DNA of 64,000 nt from CAVSUZ01 sp963791885 (lineage in GTDB: Bacteria; Pseudomonadota; Alphaproteobacteria; Acetobacterales; Acetobacteraceae): the NCBI GenBank assembly GCA_963791885.1, contig CAWBUL010000006.1, forward strand, positions 1,922,001-1,986,000, written 5' to 3'. Positions 18,322-28,854 of the stretch are shown here, in pieces (the first letter of the stretch is position 1; each line of letters begins with the position of its first letter). The notes below the pieces were generated by a model. That model made no database searches. It worked only from the letters and a program-made list of their open reading frames with translations, and was not told where the DNA came from. The position numbers and the translations under genes were made by a program.

Positions 18322-18434
18322 CGCCACCCCGTCGACGCGAGCGGTCCAGGACCAGAGGAGCGCGAGCAACGATGCGGGTCGTGTCACCTTTCGGCCGGCT
18401 GGTATAAGAAAAAAAGACCACCCGGGCGTGCGGG

Positions 18435-18680
18435 TCATCCCGGGAAGCTAACAGATCGGTGGCCGCATTGACCGAGACGTAGTTCCAATCCACGAAAGCC
18501 CTCGGAAGGCGTGTCCATCTCCGTCGTCGAAGTGACGGTCGCATTGTGATCAGCGCTGGAATAGGTGCTTTCGTTGCTGCCGAATCGCAAATTGAAGGGT
18601 CCGCAGCCGTCACAAATGGTCAGGTCCTGCGTGTCCAACGAAACGATCGATTGCTCGGTTGTAGCGCCCGAGAATCCCAC
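18435..18680 (-). pseudogene. decayed fragment related to the PEP-CTERM gene downstream
   Basis: On the minus strand the frame opens with GFSGATTEQSIVSLDTQDLT and continues through an ESTYSSADHNATVTST-like stretch. The first nine residues are identical to GFSGATTEQ in the middle of the intact PEP-CTERM protein encoded at 18908-19759 on the other strand. There is no start signal, signal peptide or sorting tail. I read it as an inverted, decayed partial paralogue; it fills most of the 590-base gap between the hydroxylase and PEP-CTERM genes. Confidence 0.5.
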
Positions 18681-18773
18681 CCGCTAGACCACAGTCGGGT
18701 CGCAACCGCTGTTTGGCCGGGAACCACGGGAAACTTCGAGAAGGTTGCACTGTCCACCAAACTGCACGTAATA

Positions 18774-18806
18774 CGGGAAAATATTTAATGGTGCGGGAAA
18801 ATATTT
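18774..18806 (+). promoter_or_regulatory. two direct repeats CGGGAAAATATTT, 20 bp apart
   Basis: Identical 13-mers at 18774-18786 and 18794-18806, start to start 20 bases, that is about two helical turns. They lie roughly 100 bases upstream of the PEP-CTERM gene in AT-rich sequence, a likely operator or activator site. Confidence 0.55.
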
Positions 18807-18907
18807 CGATAACGCTGACATTAATAATCGGCTAATAAGGTCTCCTCCGTCACCTTCGGCGGGAGAGGTCTCGCGGCCGGATGTGCGGCCCAAATGGGAG
18901 TAAATAC

Positions 18908-19759
18908 ATGACTGCTTCAACGCATAGATCGGGTTTGATCGCGCTTACCGCGATTGGACTCTCGCTGGTGGTCGCCGGTGCCGCTCGAGCGGACGTGCTG
19001 CCGGTTACGAACCTCCAGTTCAATGACTTAACCAACCCATTCAACCCGCTAAATCCGGTAAAGGACTTCTTTAACTCCGTGCAGCCGATTGGCTGGTCAG
19101 TTGGTACGGCTGGTGCGGACGGTACCCTGACCTTCGTTGGTAAGCAGGGATCCGAAGGCGTTACGGGCGGCTCTGGCGATGTGTACGCCGTTTATACCAA
19201 CCCCGGGTTCTCAGTTACCGTTCCGGCCGGCACCAACTTCTTTCAGGCGGACGGTAATCCGGATTTCGAGAACACGATCTTCCAGACCGTTTCGGGATTG
19301 ACGGCGGGCACGACATACACCCTGCAGTTCCAGCAGGCGGCCGGTCAACAGGTAGGATTTAGCGGCGCCACCACCGAGCAGTGGAAGGTGTTTCTTGGCG
19401 TGGGAGGTATCGGTGTCGACTGCTCGACGAACCCCTGCACCGTTACCGGCACGGCCAACAATATCGAGGAAGATTCGACACTGATGATGACCCCGTCCGA
19501 GATGAACGTAAACTGGAACAGTGTCACCTTGAGTTTTACGCCGACTGCCGCGGACCTGACCGACGGGACTGCAGTGCTGACATTCCTCGCCTGGGGTGAC
19601 AATGGAAGCACCACCAATCTTCCGCCGACGGTGTTCCTCGAAGGTGTGAACACAACGCCAGTGCCGGAGCCGTGGACCTTGGCGGTACTTGGTGCCGGCC
19701 TTCTCGGTCTCGGTGGGATCAAGTGGCGTCACCGCGCAAAGCGCAACGCCGCGGTCTGA
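18908..19759 (+). CDS. PEP-CTERM sorting domain protein
   Basis: A 283-residue exported protein. The N-terminal signal peptide (LIALTAIGLSLVVAGAARA) is followed by a Thr/Gly/Asn-rich beta-type domain with FTPTAADLTDGTAVLTFLAW, and the C-terminus carries VPEPWTLAVLGAGLLGLGG and a basic tail: the PEP motif, hydrophobic span and Arg/Lys cluster recognised by exosortase. It should be cell-surface or matrix anchored after processing. GGGAG precedes the ATG. A strong hairpin follows the stop. No exosortase gene is in the window. Confidence 0.9.
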   Translation: MTASTHRSGLIALTAIGLSLVVAGAARADVLPVTNLQFNDLTNPFNPLNPVKDFFNSVQPIGWSVGTAGADGTLTFVGKQGSEGVTGGSGDVYAVYTNPGFSVTVPAGTNFFQADGNPDFENTIFQTVSGLTAGTTYTLQFQQAAGQQVGFSGATTEQWKVFLGVGGIGVDCSTNPCTVTGTANNIEEDSTLMMTPSEMNVNWNSVTLSFTPTAADLTDGTAVLTFLAWGDNGSTTNLPPTVFLEGVNTTPVPEPWTLAVLGAGLLGLGGIKWRHRAKRNAAV

Positions 19760-19778
19760 TCGCTCGATCGATTGACGC

Positions 19779-19808
19779 GCCTGGGCAGGACCCGTCTCCT
19801 GCCCAGGC
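19779..19808 (+). terminator. strong hairpin after PEP-CTERM gene
   Basis: Perfect 12-bp stem GCCTGGGCAGGA / TCCTGCCCAGGC with a 6-base loop, 20 bases past the stop. There is no clear T-run, so it may be an intrinsic terminator of either strand or an mRNA 3'-end stabiliser. Confidence 0.7.
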
Positions 19809-20038
19809 GTGAAGGTCGTCCCTGTCGACGACCACCCGGAGAGAACCTCCGATCTTGTCTTTGCCTATCGCCAGTATGAGCCGGCTGATGGCACACTGGC
19901 GTTTAATCAAGCCGGCGGAGCGGACGGTTGAAGCGAAACGGTCTAGGTCCGGCCCCGTCGGAACGGCCGCCGCGGCAGGAGGACACACCAGAAGTAGCGC
20001 TCCATCCGACCACGCAGCAGGCGCAGAGTGCGCGAATT

Positions 20039-21403
20039 TTATGCCGCAGATTGCCTCAACCTGCTGGTCGGCCGCACGCGCCAGAGAAACATCACGCCGA
20101 TGACCGGCAAGGCAGCGGCGAATAGCATTGTGCTGCGGAACGCCAGGACGAAGCCGCTCGATAGGAACACCTGAAACACCAGCGTTAGTACCGAGGCCCC
20201 GGCGACGACGCCCACCGTACGGGACAGCATGCCAAGGCTCCCCGCTACGCCCCTCGCATCCACCGGCAGAACGGTGGTGACGATGTCGAGAAAGGCCACC
20301 TGGAACAGCCCTTGGCCGAAGCCCTGGACCAGTAACGCCGGAATCAATACGGCAAGGCCCGGCGTCGCGGCCACGCCTCCGAGCCCGGCCGCCATCGCAA
20401 CGCACCCGGCAATCGCCAACGCCCACGATCCCACCCGCCGCGCCAACAGGCCCGCGAGCGGCGAGGCAAGCACCATCCCCACGGCCGCCGACGCAAGCAC
20501 CGCGCCGATGATCGGCGGCACGAACTTGCCAACCCTGGCGAGATGAAAAGGCAGCAGCAGCAGGATCCCGAAGCAGGCAAGGTTGATGAACACGCTCACC
20601 AGCACGCCAAGGGCGAGCTCGGGCCGGGCGAAATACTGCATCGCGATAATCGGCTGTGGCACGCGACGTTCCTGCCGAACGAAGGCCCAAAGCGCCACCA
20701 CCGCCAATACCCCGAATCCGATCGGCCAAACCGGCGCCACAGCTGCAACCTGGAGCCGATCGAGCCCCAGCAAAGCCAAAGTCAGCCCGACCACCAGAAG
20801 TGCCGCGCCGGCCAGATCAAGCCTCTGCACGGACGCCGGCGGTTCGGATGTTGGAAGCGTCCAGCTCGCAAGGAATGCAACCAGTGCAAGGGGCACACGG
20901 AACCAGTACACGCCTCGCCAGCCGAAATACTGGATCAAGGGACCAGCTACCGCCGGACCGAGTACGAAGCCGGCACTGTAGAGCATCGTGTAAACGCCGA
21001 GGACGCGTGCCCGCACGGCCTCCGGCTGCTGGCTGATGGCGAGCGCGGGTCCGCAGCTCAGTACCAGGCCGGCGCCGATTCCCTGCACCCCACGCGCCGA
21101 TAGCAGGAAAGCGTAAGACGTCGCGATGGCGCAGCCGAACAGACCCAATCCGCTCACCGCCAACCCGATCAGGAACAGCCGGCGATATCCGGCCATATCG
21201 CCGATCCGACCGAAGACGAGCATCAGGCTGGTCTGCGCCAGCATATAAACGATCGCGATCCAGCGGATGTCGGCAATCGGCAGGTGAAAGAAAGCGGTGA
21301 TCGCGGGAAAAGCGACGTTCACCGATGAGTTGGACGGAACAACCAACGTCCCCAGACCCACGACGAACACGCCCCAGGCGCTCCGCCGCTCGCCGCTCAT
21401 CAT
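20039..21403 (-). CDS. MFS transporter, DHA2-type drug efflux
   Basis: A 454-residue major facilitator with about 14 spans. WRxx-type motif A is seen as MLVFGRIGDMAGYRRLFLIG between spans 2 and 3; SLLLS-type SARGVQGIGAGLVLS and the span-5 motif C region LYSAGFVLGPAVAGPLIQY mark it as a drug/H+ antiporter of the DHA2 (EmrB/QacA) group. GGAGGTG sits five bases before ATG 21403; a second ATG follows directly. It is monocistronic and convergent with the PEP-CTERM gene. Substrate unknown. Confidence 0.9.
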   Translation of the reverse strand: MMSGERRSAWGVFVVGLGTLVVPSNSSVNVAFPAITAFFHLPIADIRWIAIVYMLAQTSLMLVFGRIGDMAGYRRLFLIGLAVSGLGLFGCAIATSYAFLLSARGVQGIGAGLVLSCGPALAISQQPEAVRARVLGVYTMLYSAGFVLGPAVAGPLIQYFGWRGVYWFRVPLALVAFLASWTLPTSEPPASVQRLDLAGAALLVVGLTLALLGLDRLQVAAVAPVWPIGFGVLAVVALWAFVRQERRVPQPIIAMQYFARPELALGVLVSVFINLACFGILLLLPFHLARVGKFVPPIIGAVLASAAVGMVLASPLAGLLARRVGSWALAIAGCVAMAAGLGGVAATPGLAVLIPALLVQGFGQGLFQVAFLDIVTTVLPVDARGVAGSLGMLSRTVGVVAGASVLTLVFQVFLSSGFVLAFRSTMLFAAALPVIGVMFLWRVRPTSRLRQSAA

Positions 21404-21528
21404 ACAATCACCTCCCCACGCCGCGTGTCGCCTGCGGATCATTGCTAACCGGCAAAAATCAAAGGCAATATCGCCGCTGCCGCTGCCCCCGAACGGGGCA
21501 GCCAGCCACTATGAAGGAGGAATGGGAG

Positions 21529-21768
21529 ATGAAGACACTCTATCTCGTTGCGGCGCTTGGTTTGATTTCGGCCGGCGCTCATGCCGCTTCCTGCAAAAGC
21601 GACGCGGCGAGCAAGCATCTCGCGGGAGCCGCACTCACGAGTTTTATGAAGAAGTGCCAGACGGATGCATCAACCACCTGCGAAGCCAATGCTGGTGCAA
21701 AGAAATTGGCCGGTGCGGCGAAAACCAGCTTCGTGAAAAAATGCACGTCGGACGCTGTCGGGGCGTGA
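21529..21768 (+). CDS. PsiF-repeat small exported protein (79 aa)
   Basis: A signal peptide (MKTLYLVAALGLISAGAHAA) precedes two PsiF-type repeats, each with a KxLAGAAxTSFMKKC core (KHLAGAALTSFMKKC and KKLAGAAKTSFVKKC), giving regularly spaced cysteines. In E. coli PsiF is phosphate-starvation inducible, but its function is unknown. AAGGAGG lies nine bases before the chosen ATG. Confidence 0.85.
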   Translation: MKTLYLVAALGLISAGAHAASCKSDAASKHLAGAALTSFMKKCQTDASTTCEANAGAKKLAGAAKTSFVKKCTSDAVGA

Positions 21769-21774
21769 CATAGC

Positions 21775-21802
21775 GCGGTGACTCCAGCCCTGGAGACACC
21801 GC
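21775..21802. terminator. bidirectional hairpin between convergent genes
   Basis: GCGGTG-a-CTCCAG-cc-CTGGAG-a-CACCGC: a 12-bp stem with one symmetrical A/A mismatch and a two-base loop as drawn (fewer pairs in practice). It lies between the PsiF-like gene and the convergent substrate-binding protein gene. Confidence 0.7.
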
Positions 21803-21828
21803 GCCATCCTTCCTCGAAGGGCGGCGGA

Positions 21829-23362
21829 TCAGCTTGTCAGCGTCACGTTCCAGAACGCCGACCAGGGCATCTCCACATAGCCGCTTAGCTTATTCGAAAT
21901 CGCCGCCAGGCTGTGGAACTGGCCGGTGACCAGCGTTGGTGACTGCGCATACAGCAGGGCCTGGATCTTGCCCCAAAGCGCCACCCGCTTCGCCGGATCG
22001 GTCTCCCTGTTGAACGCCCCCAGCGCTGCCTGTTTCTCCGGCGTATTCCACCAGCCAGGATAGTCCGGGTTCAGGATGGTGATCAGCGACGGCTCCGGCA
22101 CGAATGTGTGGTAGGACGTGAACATCTCCCACGCATCGGGGTGGGTTCGACGCTGCACCAACGTCGCCCAGTCCATCACCTGCACGTCGGTCTTGAACCC
22201 AGCTTCCTTGAGCTGTTCGTCCGCTACCTGCGCCACCTTGAACATAAAATCGTATTGCTGCGTGGTCAGAATGCGGAACGGCTGGCCCGCATAGCCAGCC
22301 TCTTTCAGCAGCGCGGCGGCCTTCTGCGGATCAGGCTTGTTATACCCGATCGTATCCGTCGAGTCATGGAACGCCGTGTGCTTGGAATAGAGCGATCCGT
22401 CGAGCTCGTAGAATTTCTCAGACCCGAACCCCGCCTCCATCAGATCTGCCGGGTTGATCGCCGCCAGCGCGGCGAGCCGAACCTTCTCGTTGCCGGCGAT
22501 TGCGGACTTTGTGTTCATGATCAGGATGAACGGCCAACTCGGATTGGCAATGATCGACCTGATCGTGGGTTGGGCCGAAAGCCGCGGCAGCAGCTCAGTC
22601 GGCAGAGAATCAGCAAAGTGATACTCCCCACTCACCATGCCATCGACACGCGTCACACCATTCGGCACCGGAGCAAACCGGATTTCGTCCACGATCGCCT
22701 TGCGCGTCCCGGCATAACCGCTCGGTGTGCCGGACGGCGATACGTAACCGTCGAAACGGACGATCCGCACGAACTGGTCCGGCACATGCGCCAGCAGCTT
22801 GTAGGGCCCCGTGCCGACGAATTCCTTCAACGGATCGCCACCGGCCAACTGCGCGGCCGGCATGATGGCCGCCGCGGAGTTGTTCATCGCCAGCAGCGGG
22901 ATCAGCGGCGCGAACGGACCGGTCAGCATGATCGTCACCTCGGCGGGACCGGTCGCCGCGATCGAGGTGATGTTCGGTCGCCAACTGCCCGCGCGGCGAG
23001 ACATTGCTCCATCGCTTCAGCGACGCGACCACGTCATCCGCGGTCATGGTCTTGCCGTTGTGGAACGGCACGCGGGTGCGCAGCGGAATGACGACCTTCG
23101 TCCCGCCCTCACTGATCGTCGGCAGCGCCGAGGCCAGCAGCGGCGCCACCTGCCAGTCCCCATTATAGGTGTACAGCGTCTCGTAGAAATGCTGTGTGAT
23201 GATGCTGGTAATGTCGGCCGTGGTGATGACCGGGTCGAGTGTCGGCGGTTCGCCGATCGTCGCCACATTGATGACCGATCCCCCGCTGCCTTGCGCATGC
23301 GCTCGCACTGCGAACGCCGCTCCCGCGGCCACGGTGAATGCACGTCGCGACAGTCCGATCAT
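21829..23362 (-). pseudogene. peptide/nickel-type ABC substrate-binding protein, one frame break
   Basis: A family-5 extracellular solute-binding protein. The signal peptide (SRRAFTVAAGAAFAVRAHAQ) and N-lobe (EPPTLDPVITTADITSIITQ, VPFHNGKTMTADDV) are in one frame up to about 23000; the rest (VGTGPYKLL, YNKPDPQKAAALLKEAGYAG, WWNTPEKQAALGAFNRETD) continues in another. The frame change lies in the segment around 22985-23005. It otherwise keeps full family length (about 510 residues). Its start overlaps the HyuB-like gene's stop as ATGA, so it belongs to the hydantoinase operon and probably captured the substrate or its peptide-like precursor. Confidence 0.85.
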
Positions 23363-24963
23363 GTGTCTCCCTCCGATGCTGATCTCTTTCGATCCGGCTG
23401 GCCGTATCCGCCGCCGCCCGGCGTTTCCATCACCAAGCGGTCGCCCGTCTGCAGCGTGAGTTCGCGCTTGGACGGGATGACCTCGGTCCCGCCGTCCGTC
23501 CGATGGACCGTGCTGATGCCCGATTGCCCCGCATCGCCCCCCGCCGACCCCGGTGCCCGCGAGTAGAATCGTTCGCCCCGATGCCCGACCCGCACCGGTC
23601 CACACAGCACCTCGTATTCGCGCACCACGCCGCATCCGCCGGCGTGCAACCCGTCGCCGCCTGATCCCCGGCGGATCGCCACCTGTCGCACCCGGATCGG
23701 CACCGCCATCTCCATCACTTCGACGGGCAGGTTCATGCAGTTGGTGACATCCGTCTCCACCGCGCTGATCCCGTCCCCATCCGGCCGTGCGCCGGAGCCG
23801 CCCGCGATCATCTCGCTCAGCACAAAACGGCTGCCGTCCAGCCGTTGGCCGGACCATACGATGCCGTTCATGATCCCCGCATCGGACGCAGGCAAACGAT
23901 CCGCCATCGTTTGCCGCAGCGCGCTGATCATGCAGTTGGCCGCCATCTTGATCGTCACCGTGCGCGTGTTCACCGCGGCCGGCGGGCGCGGATTCACGAT
24001 GCTCCCCTCGGGCAGCACCAGCTTCACCGGCCGGAAGCAGCCGCCATTCGTCGGAATCTGCGACCCGGTCAGCGCGCGGATGGCATAGAATGCCGCGGCC
24101 ATCGCACCGGACGGCACGCAATTGATCGGCCCGCGCGTCTGTTCGCTGCTGCCGGTGAAGTCGAAGGTCAGCGTGTCGCCCTCGACGATTGCCGCCACTT
24201 CGATCCGGACCCGCCGGTCAAGCTCGATCCCGTCATTGTCGAGGAAATCGACATAGCTGAAGCGCCCTTGCGGCAGTGCGCGGATTGCCGCGCGCGTCAG
24301 CGCCTCCGATCGGTCGATCAGCGCTGCGAAGATCGCCAGCAGCGCGGCCGTGCCATGCCGCGCCGCCAGGTCCTGCATCCGCCGGGCGCCGATCGAGCAT
24401 GCGGCGATCTGTGCGTGCAGATCGCCCATGAAGAACTCGGGCAAACGCACGTTCAACTGCATGATGTCCAGCAGCGTGTCGTTCCAGCCGTGAGCGTCCT
24501 TCAGCTTCACCGGCGGCAGCCGCAGCCCTTCCTGGAAAATCTCCGTCGCATTGGTCGGCACCGATCCGGGTGCCATGCCGCCAACATCCTGATGATGCGT
24601 CAACGCGCAGGCCAGCCCGATCCGTTCGCCCACGTGGAACACCGGCATCACCAACGCGATGTCCGGCAGATGCGTCCCGCCTTGATACGGCTCGTTCATC
24701 AGATAGATGTCGCGATCCACCATGCCGGCGAGTGGAAACTTGCGCAGGATGGTTTCCACCATCGGCACCAGCGTGCCGAGATGCACCGGAATCGCCAGCG
24801 CCTGCGACAGCGTCGTGCCATCCACGGTGAACAAGCCGCAGGACGCGTCCATGCTTTCCTTCACCACCGGCGAGAAAGAGCTTCGGATCAGCGTGACCTG
24901 CATCTCGTTGGCGATGCCGTCGAGCTTGTTGCGCACCACCTCCGGCGTGACCGGATCGTGCAT
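23359..24963 (-). CDS. hyuB: hydantoinase B / oxoprolinase family protein
   Basis: A 534-residue HyuB-type subunit: DPVTPEVVRNKLDGIANEMQ at the N-terminus, GGTHLPDIALVMPVF, ALTHHQDVGGMAPGSVPTNA and a C-terminal METPGGGGYGQP motif. With HyuA it forms an ATP-dependent hydantoinase, N-methylhydantoinase or acetone-carboxylase-like enzyme opening cyclic amide rings. The frame is intact. It overlaps both neighbours by four bases (ATGA), so hyuA, hyuB and the binding-protein gene are one operon. Confidence 0.92.
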   Translation of the reverse strand: MHDPVTPEVVRNKLDGIANEMQVTLIRSSFSPVVKESMDASCGLFTVDGTTLSQALAIPVHLGTLVPMVETILRKFPLAGMVDRDIYLMNEPYQGGTHLPDIALVMPVFHVGERIGLACALTHHQDVGGMAPGSVPTNATEIFQEGLRLPPVKLKDAHGWNDTLLDIMQLNVRLPEFFMGDLHAQIAACSIGARRMQDLAARHGTAALLAIFAALIDRSEALTRAAIRALPQGRFSYVDFLDNDGIELDRRVRIEVAAIVEGDTLTFDFTGSSEQTRGPINCVPSGAMAAAFYAIRALTGSQIPTNGGCFRPVKLVLPEGSIVNPRPPAAVNTRTVTIKMAANCMISALRQTMADRLPASDAGIMNGIVWSGQRLDGSRFVLSEMIAGGSGARPDGDGISAVETDVTNCMNLPVEVMEMAVPIRVRQVAIRRGSGGDGLHAGGCGVVREYEVLCGPVRVGHRGERFYSRAPGSAGGDAGQSGISTVHRTDGGTEVIPSKRELTLQTGDRLVMETPGGGGYGQPDRKRSASEGDT

Positions 24964-27018
24964 CACGACGCTGCCCCCCGCGTGAGGATCAGGCTGCCGC
25001 ACGGCTGCACCACCGCCTGCCATCCCGCGACAAGCAGCGTCGTCGTGCCGTTCTGCTCGATCACCGCCGGACCCACGATGATCTGCCCCGGAGGCAACGC
25101 CATGCGGTCCCAGATTTCTGCCTCAACCCATGCGCCATCCGGCAGCACGATCGATCGCCGCCCTTTCAGGGCGGACCGCCCTGCCGCCGTATAATCCGCT
25201 TGCCCCAAGCCCGCTGTCGGCGCAGCGCGATGGACGCTGCGCAGATTGACGATCCGCGCCGGATTGCGCGTGCTGTGGCCATAGATGCGCTCATGCGCTG
25301 TCAGGAACGTATCGTACAGCCGTTGCGGCGTACCGGAGTCCAGTTCTTCTACCGGTATTTCCAAATTGTACGACTGCCCGACATAGCACATGTCGGCGAA
25401 GTGGCTCACGACAGGCGATCCCGCATCGCGTTCGGCCGCCATCAACGCGCCGCATCGCCGATCCAGTTCCGCGAACGCGCTCTCCAGTTCCGCCACCTCG
25501 GTCTCCACGACGGTGCGGTAGAACCCAGCGGCGACCTCATGCTCCACCGGCGCCGCCAGCAGTCCGATGGCCGACAGCACGCCCGGATGCAGCGGCACCG
25601 CGATCGTGGCGATATCCAACTCCTCCGCCAGCTCGGCAGCGTGCAGTCCACCGCCCCCACCCAGCGGCACCAGCACGAAGCCACGGGGATCGGTCCCGCG
25701 CTTGACCGAGACCAGCCGGATGCCCTCCGCCATCTGCGCATTCACCACGCGATGAATGCCGCGCGCCGCTGCTTCCAATCCCATGCCGAGCGGACCGGCC
25801 ACCTTCTCCAAAATGGCCGCATGCGCCGGCACCCGATCCAGCGCCACTGTACCGCCGGCAAAGAACGCAGGATCGAGATACCCCAGCACCAACGACGCAT
25901 CGGTCACTGTCGCTTCGGTCCCGCCGCGTCCGTAACAGGCCGGCCCCGGGTCCTGATCCAGCGGAATGCGGCCCAACACGCAGCCCACCCCCCGCATCGA
26001 TCCAGGCGATGCTGCCGCCGCCGGCACCGATCGCGTTGACATCGACCATCGGCACACGGACCGGATAGCCATCCACCAGCCCTTCCTCGCGGATCGCCGG
26101 TCGGCCGCCGGCAATCAGCGCGATATCCGAACTCGTGCCGCCAATATCGATGGTGATCAGATCGTCCAGCCCGAGTGACCGCCCGACCATCTGCCCGCCG
26201 ATGACCCCCGCCGCCGGCCCCGACAGAAACAACCGCCCGGGCCGCCGCAGCGCGGTATCGAACGCACTCACCCCACCGCGCGACTGAATCACCTGCGGCG
26301 TCGCCGCAACCCGAGCGCCTTCCAGGTGGTGGGCAATCCCCTCCAGATACGATCGCAGCTTCGGTTTCACATACGCGTCGAACGCTGTAGCGCAGGTTCG
26401 TTCGTACTCGCGAAATCCGGGATCGACCTCGCAGGACAGGGACACGGCCAACCCCGGCGCCATCTCCGAGATCGCCGTCGCAGTCGCACGCTCATGCGCG
26501 TCATTCAGAAACGAAAACAAATAACAAACCGCGATCGCCTCGACGCCCTGCTCCAATAATGCGGCGATGGCGCTCCGCAACTGCAGCACATCCAGCGAAG
26601 TGACCACTCGACCGTCTGGCCCGATCCGCTCCGTCACTTCTAACCGAGCCGAATGGGGCACCAGGAAATCCGGCGAACTCGGCTTGAACCTCAAATCATA
26701 CAGATCGCTACGGTTCTGCCGCCCGATCTCCAGCACGTCGCGAAATCCGGCCGTGGTCAGCAACCCGACGCGCGCGCCCTTGCGCTCCAGCACCGCGTTG
26801 GTCGCAACCGTCGTGCCATGCACGAAGCGCCCGATCGCCGCCGGCGCCACACCATGCTCCTCCGCCAATTGGCCGATCGCCGCTCGCACCGCGACATCTT
26901 CCGATCCGCGGCTCGACGGGATCTTCAAAATCCGCAGCGTGCCCGCTTCATCCACCGCCACCACATCGGTGAACGTGCCGCCGATATCGATGCCGATCTG
27001 ATAGCGGCTGCTTGCCAT
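24963..27018 (-). pseudogene. hyuA: hydantoinase A / oxoprolinase, one frame break
   Basis: An actin-like ATPase subunit: RYQIGIDIGGTFTDVVAVDE (phosphate 1 loop), RFVHGTTVATNAVLERKG, SGPAAGVIGGQ and LITIDIGGTSSDIALIAGG are intact. After AIGAGGGSIAWIDAGGGLRV the frame is lost near 25970, and the rest (DPGPACYGRGGTEATVTDAS, RGFVLVPLGGGGGLHAAELA) continues in another frame to the family C-terminus. Both halves are well conserved, so the break is recent or an error. It works with HyuB. Confidence 0.88.
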
Positions 27019-27021
27019 GGC

Positions 27022-27162
27022 TCAAGCGATCTTTTCGATCGCGCGCATCGCAGGCCACGTCAAGAACGCGCTGCGTCGCTGATCCGCCTTGGCCAAATGG
27101 AATGCGAAGGCGGAGCCGAGCGCACCCGAGCCGATGACCACGACATCCGCGTCCTGCAGCAT
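27022..27162 (-). pseudogene. remnant of an FAD-dependent oxidoreductase
   Basis: A 46-codon frame: the dinucleotide-binding N-terminus DADVVVIGSGALGSAFAFHL (GxGxxG) is joined directly to what looks like the extreme C-terminus of the enzyme (LTWPAMRAIEKIA). The middle of a DAO-type oxidoreductase, several hundred residues, is gone. It ends four bases before the hyuA start in the same direction, so it was the first gene of the hydantoinase operon. Confidence 0.6.
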
Positions 27163-27339
27163 GCTGAATATCCCCGGGCGACTTCTTATCGGACGCCCGC
27201 GTCAGGCACGGCCGTCAACCTGTAACGGAGAGGTAATCACGAAACGGAAGACGATGGCCAGTGCGAATCCCTCATCCATTCCCGCGCCGAGGCATTCCAC
27301 TCTACCTTCTGCGCACACGCAATCGGGGCCGCACGCCGC

Positions 27340-28811
27340 ATGACACTCGCAATGACCTGGGATGAATGGTCCGCGCACGATGCCGTAGCCCTCGCCGACC
27401 GCGTGCGCGCCCACAACGTCACACCGGCCGAGCTCGCCGCCCAGGCCGCTGCCGCCATTGCCAAAACCAACCCGGCCCTCAGCGCCGTCGTCGAGGTGTT
27501 CGATGACGCCGTCGCCGACCCGCACGCCAACGGCACCAACCTCAACGGCCTCTTCGCTGGCGTACCGTATCTGATGAAGGACTCGGCCCGACCCTCGAAG
27601 GCCGCTTGCAGGAAATGGGATCGCTGCTCATGCGCGGCCATCGCCCCGCCGCCGACAGCTACCTGACAGGCCGCATTCGCGAGGCCGGCCTCAACATCAT
27701 GGGCCGCACCACCACACCCGAGTTCGGCGTCTGCTCCTCCGCCGAGAATCCCGCCGTCTACATCACCCGCAACCCCTGGGACACCAGCTACACCAGCTGC
27801 GGCTCCTCTGCCGGCACCGCCGCCGCGGTCGCCGCCGGCGTCCTCCCTCTCTCGCATGCCACCGATGGCGGCGGCTCGATCCGCATCCCGGCCGGCGTCT
27901 GCGGCAATATCGGGCTGAAGGCCTCGCGCGGCGTCTTCTCCATCGCGCCCCACCTCTCCGACCTCAGCGGCCTCGTCTCCACCCAGGGCTGCCAGAGCCG
28001 CACTGTCCGCGACACCGCCCTCTTCGTCGATTCGTGCCGCGGTGGCGCACCCGGCGAGTTCATGCCTTACTGGAAAGCCGACGAACCCTATTCGACCCTG
28101 ATCCAACGCGATCCGCCGCGCCTGCGCATCGCCCTTTCACACGAATGGGGTGAGGCACGCCCAACACCCCACATCATCGCTGAACTCGAACGCGCCGGCC
28201 GCTTCCTCGAAAGCCTCGGCCACCGTGTCGAACGCAAACTCCCGCCCGTCGATTTCGCCGCTGCCTTCGCCGCTCAGACCACCTGTTACATCAGCAACTT
28301 CGCCCAGACCATCACCCTGCTCCTCGCGCCACGCGGTCTCGAGCGCCCACCCCTGGATCTGATCGAGCCGATGAACATCCGCCTCTGGGAAGCCGGCATC
28401 GATATCTCCTATAGCGAACGCGCAAAGATGCAGGCCGTGTTCAACACCACCGCGCGCACCTTCGGCGCGTTCCTCGAAGAGTGGGACATCATCCTGACAC
28501 CGACCATGGCGGTCCCTACGCCCTCGGTCGGCACCACCGAGTTGCTGACCACCAGCGACAATCCGTCAGTGTACGACTGGTTCGCCAATCTCTGGCGCCA
28601 CTTTGCCTATACGCCGCTCGCCAATCTCTGCGGCATTCCCGCCATCTCGCTGCCGATGGCCATGCTGGAAAACGGCCTGCCCATGGGCATCCAGGCCCTT
28701 TCGCTCCAAGCCAATGACGGGCTCCTACTTCAGCTCGCGGCGCAGATCGAGCGTGCGCTTGGTGGTCGCTGGAACGACGGGCGTACACCGAACGTGCATG
28801 TCACCGGTTGA
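27340..28811 (+). pseudogene. amidase signature family hydrolase, one frame break
   Basis: The N-terminal part (MTWDEWSAHDAVALADRVRA, GLFAGVPYLMKDS with the catalytic Lys) is followed by a frame change near 27580; the rest runs in the next frame: GRLQEMGSLLMRGH, RNPWDTSYTSCGSSAGT (Ser of the triad region), DGGGSIRIPAG (nucleophile Ser) and GIPAISLPMAMLENGLPMGI. Such enzymes hydrolyse amides, carbamoyl amino acids or related compounds. It is divergent from the hydantoinase operon and probably acted in the same pathway. Confidence 0.88.
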
Positions 28812-28854
28812 CGGGATCGTGCCAACCGGACGCAAAAATCGAATACAAACACAT

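Noticed and set aside
19719..20729. Long minus-strand frame of 336 residues over the MFS gene
   Set aside because: It lies in another frame of the transporter gene, is rich in Arg/Gly/Ala and has no RBS; it is a shadow of high-GC coding DNA.
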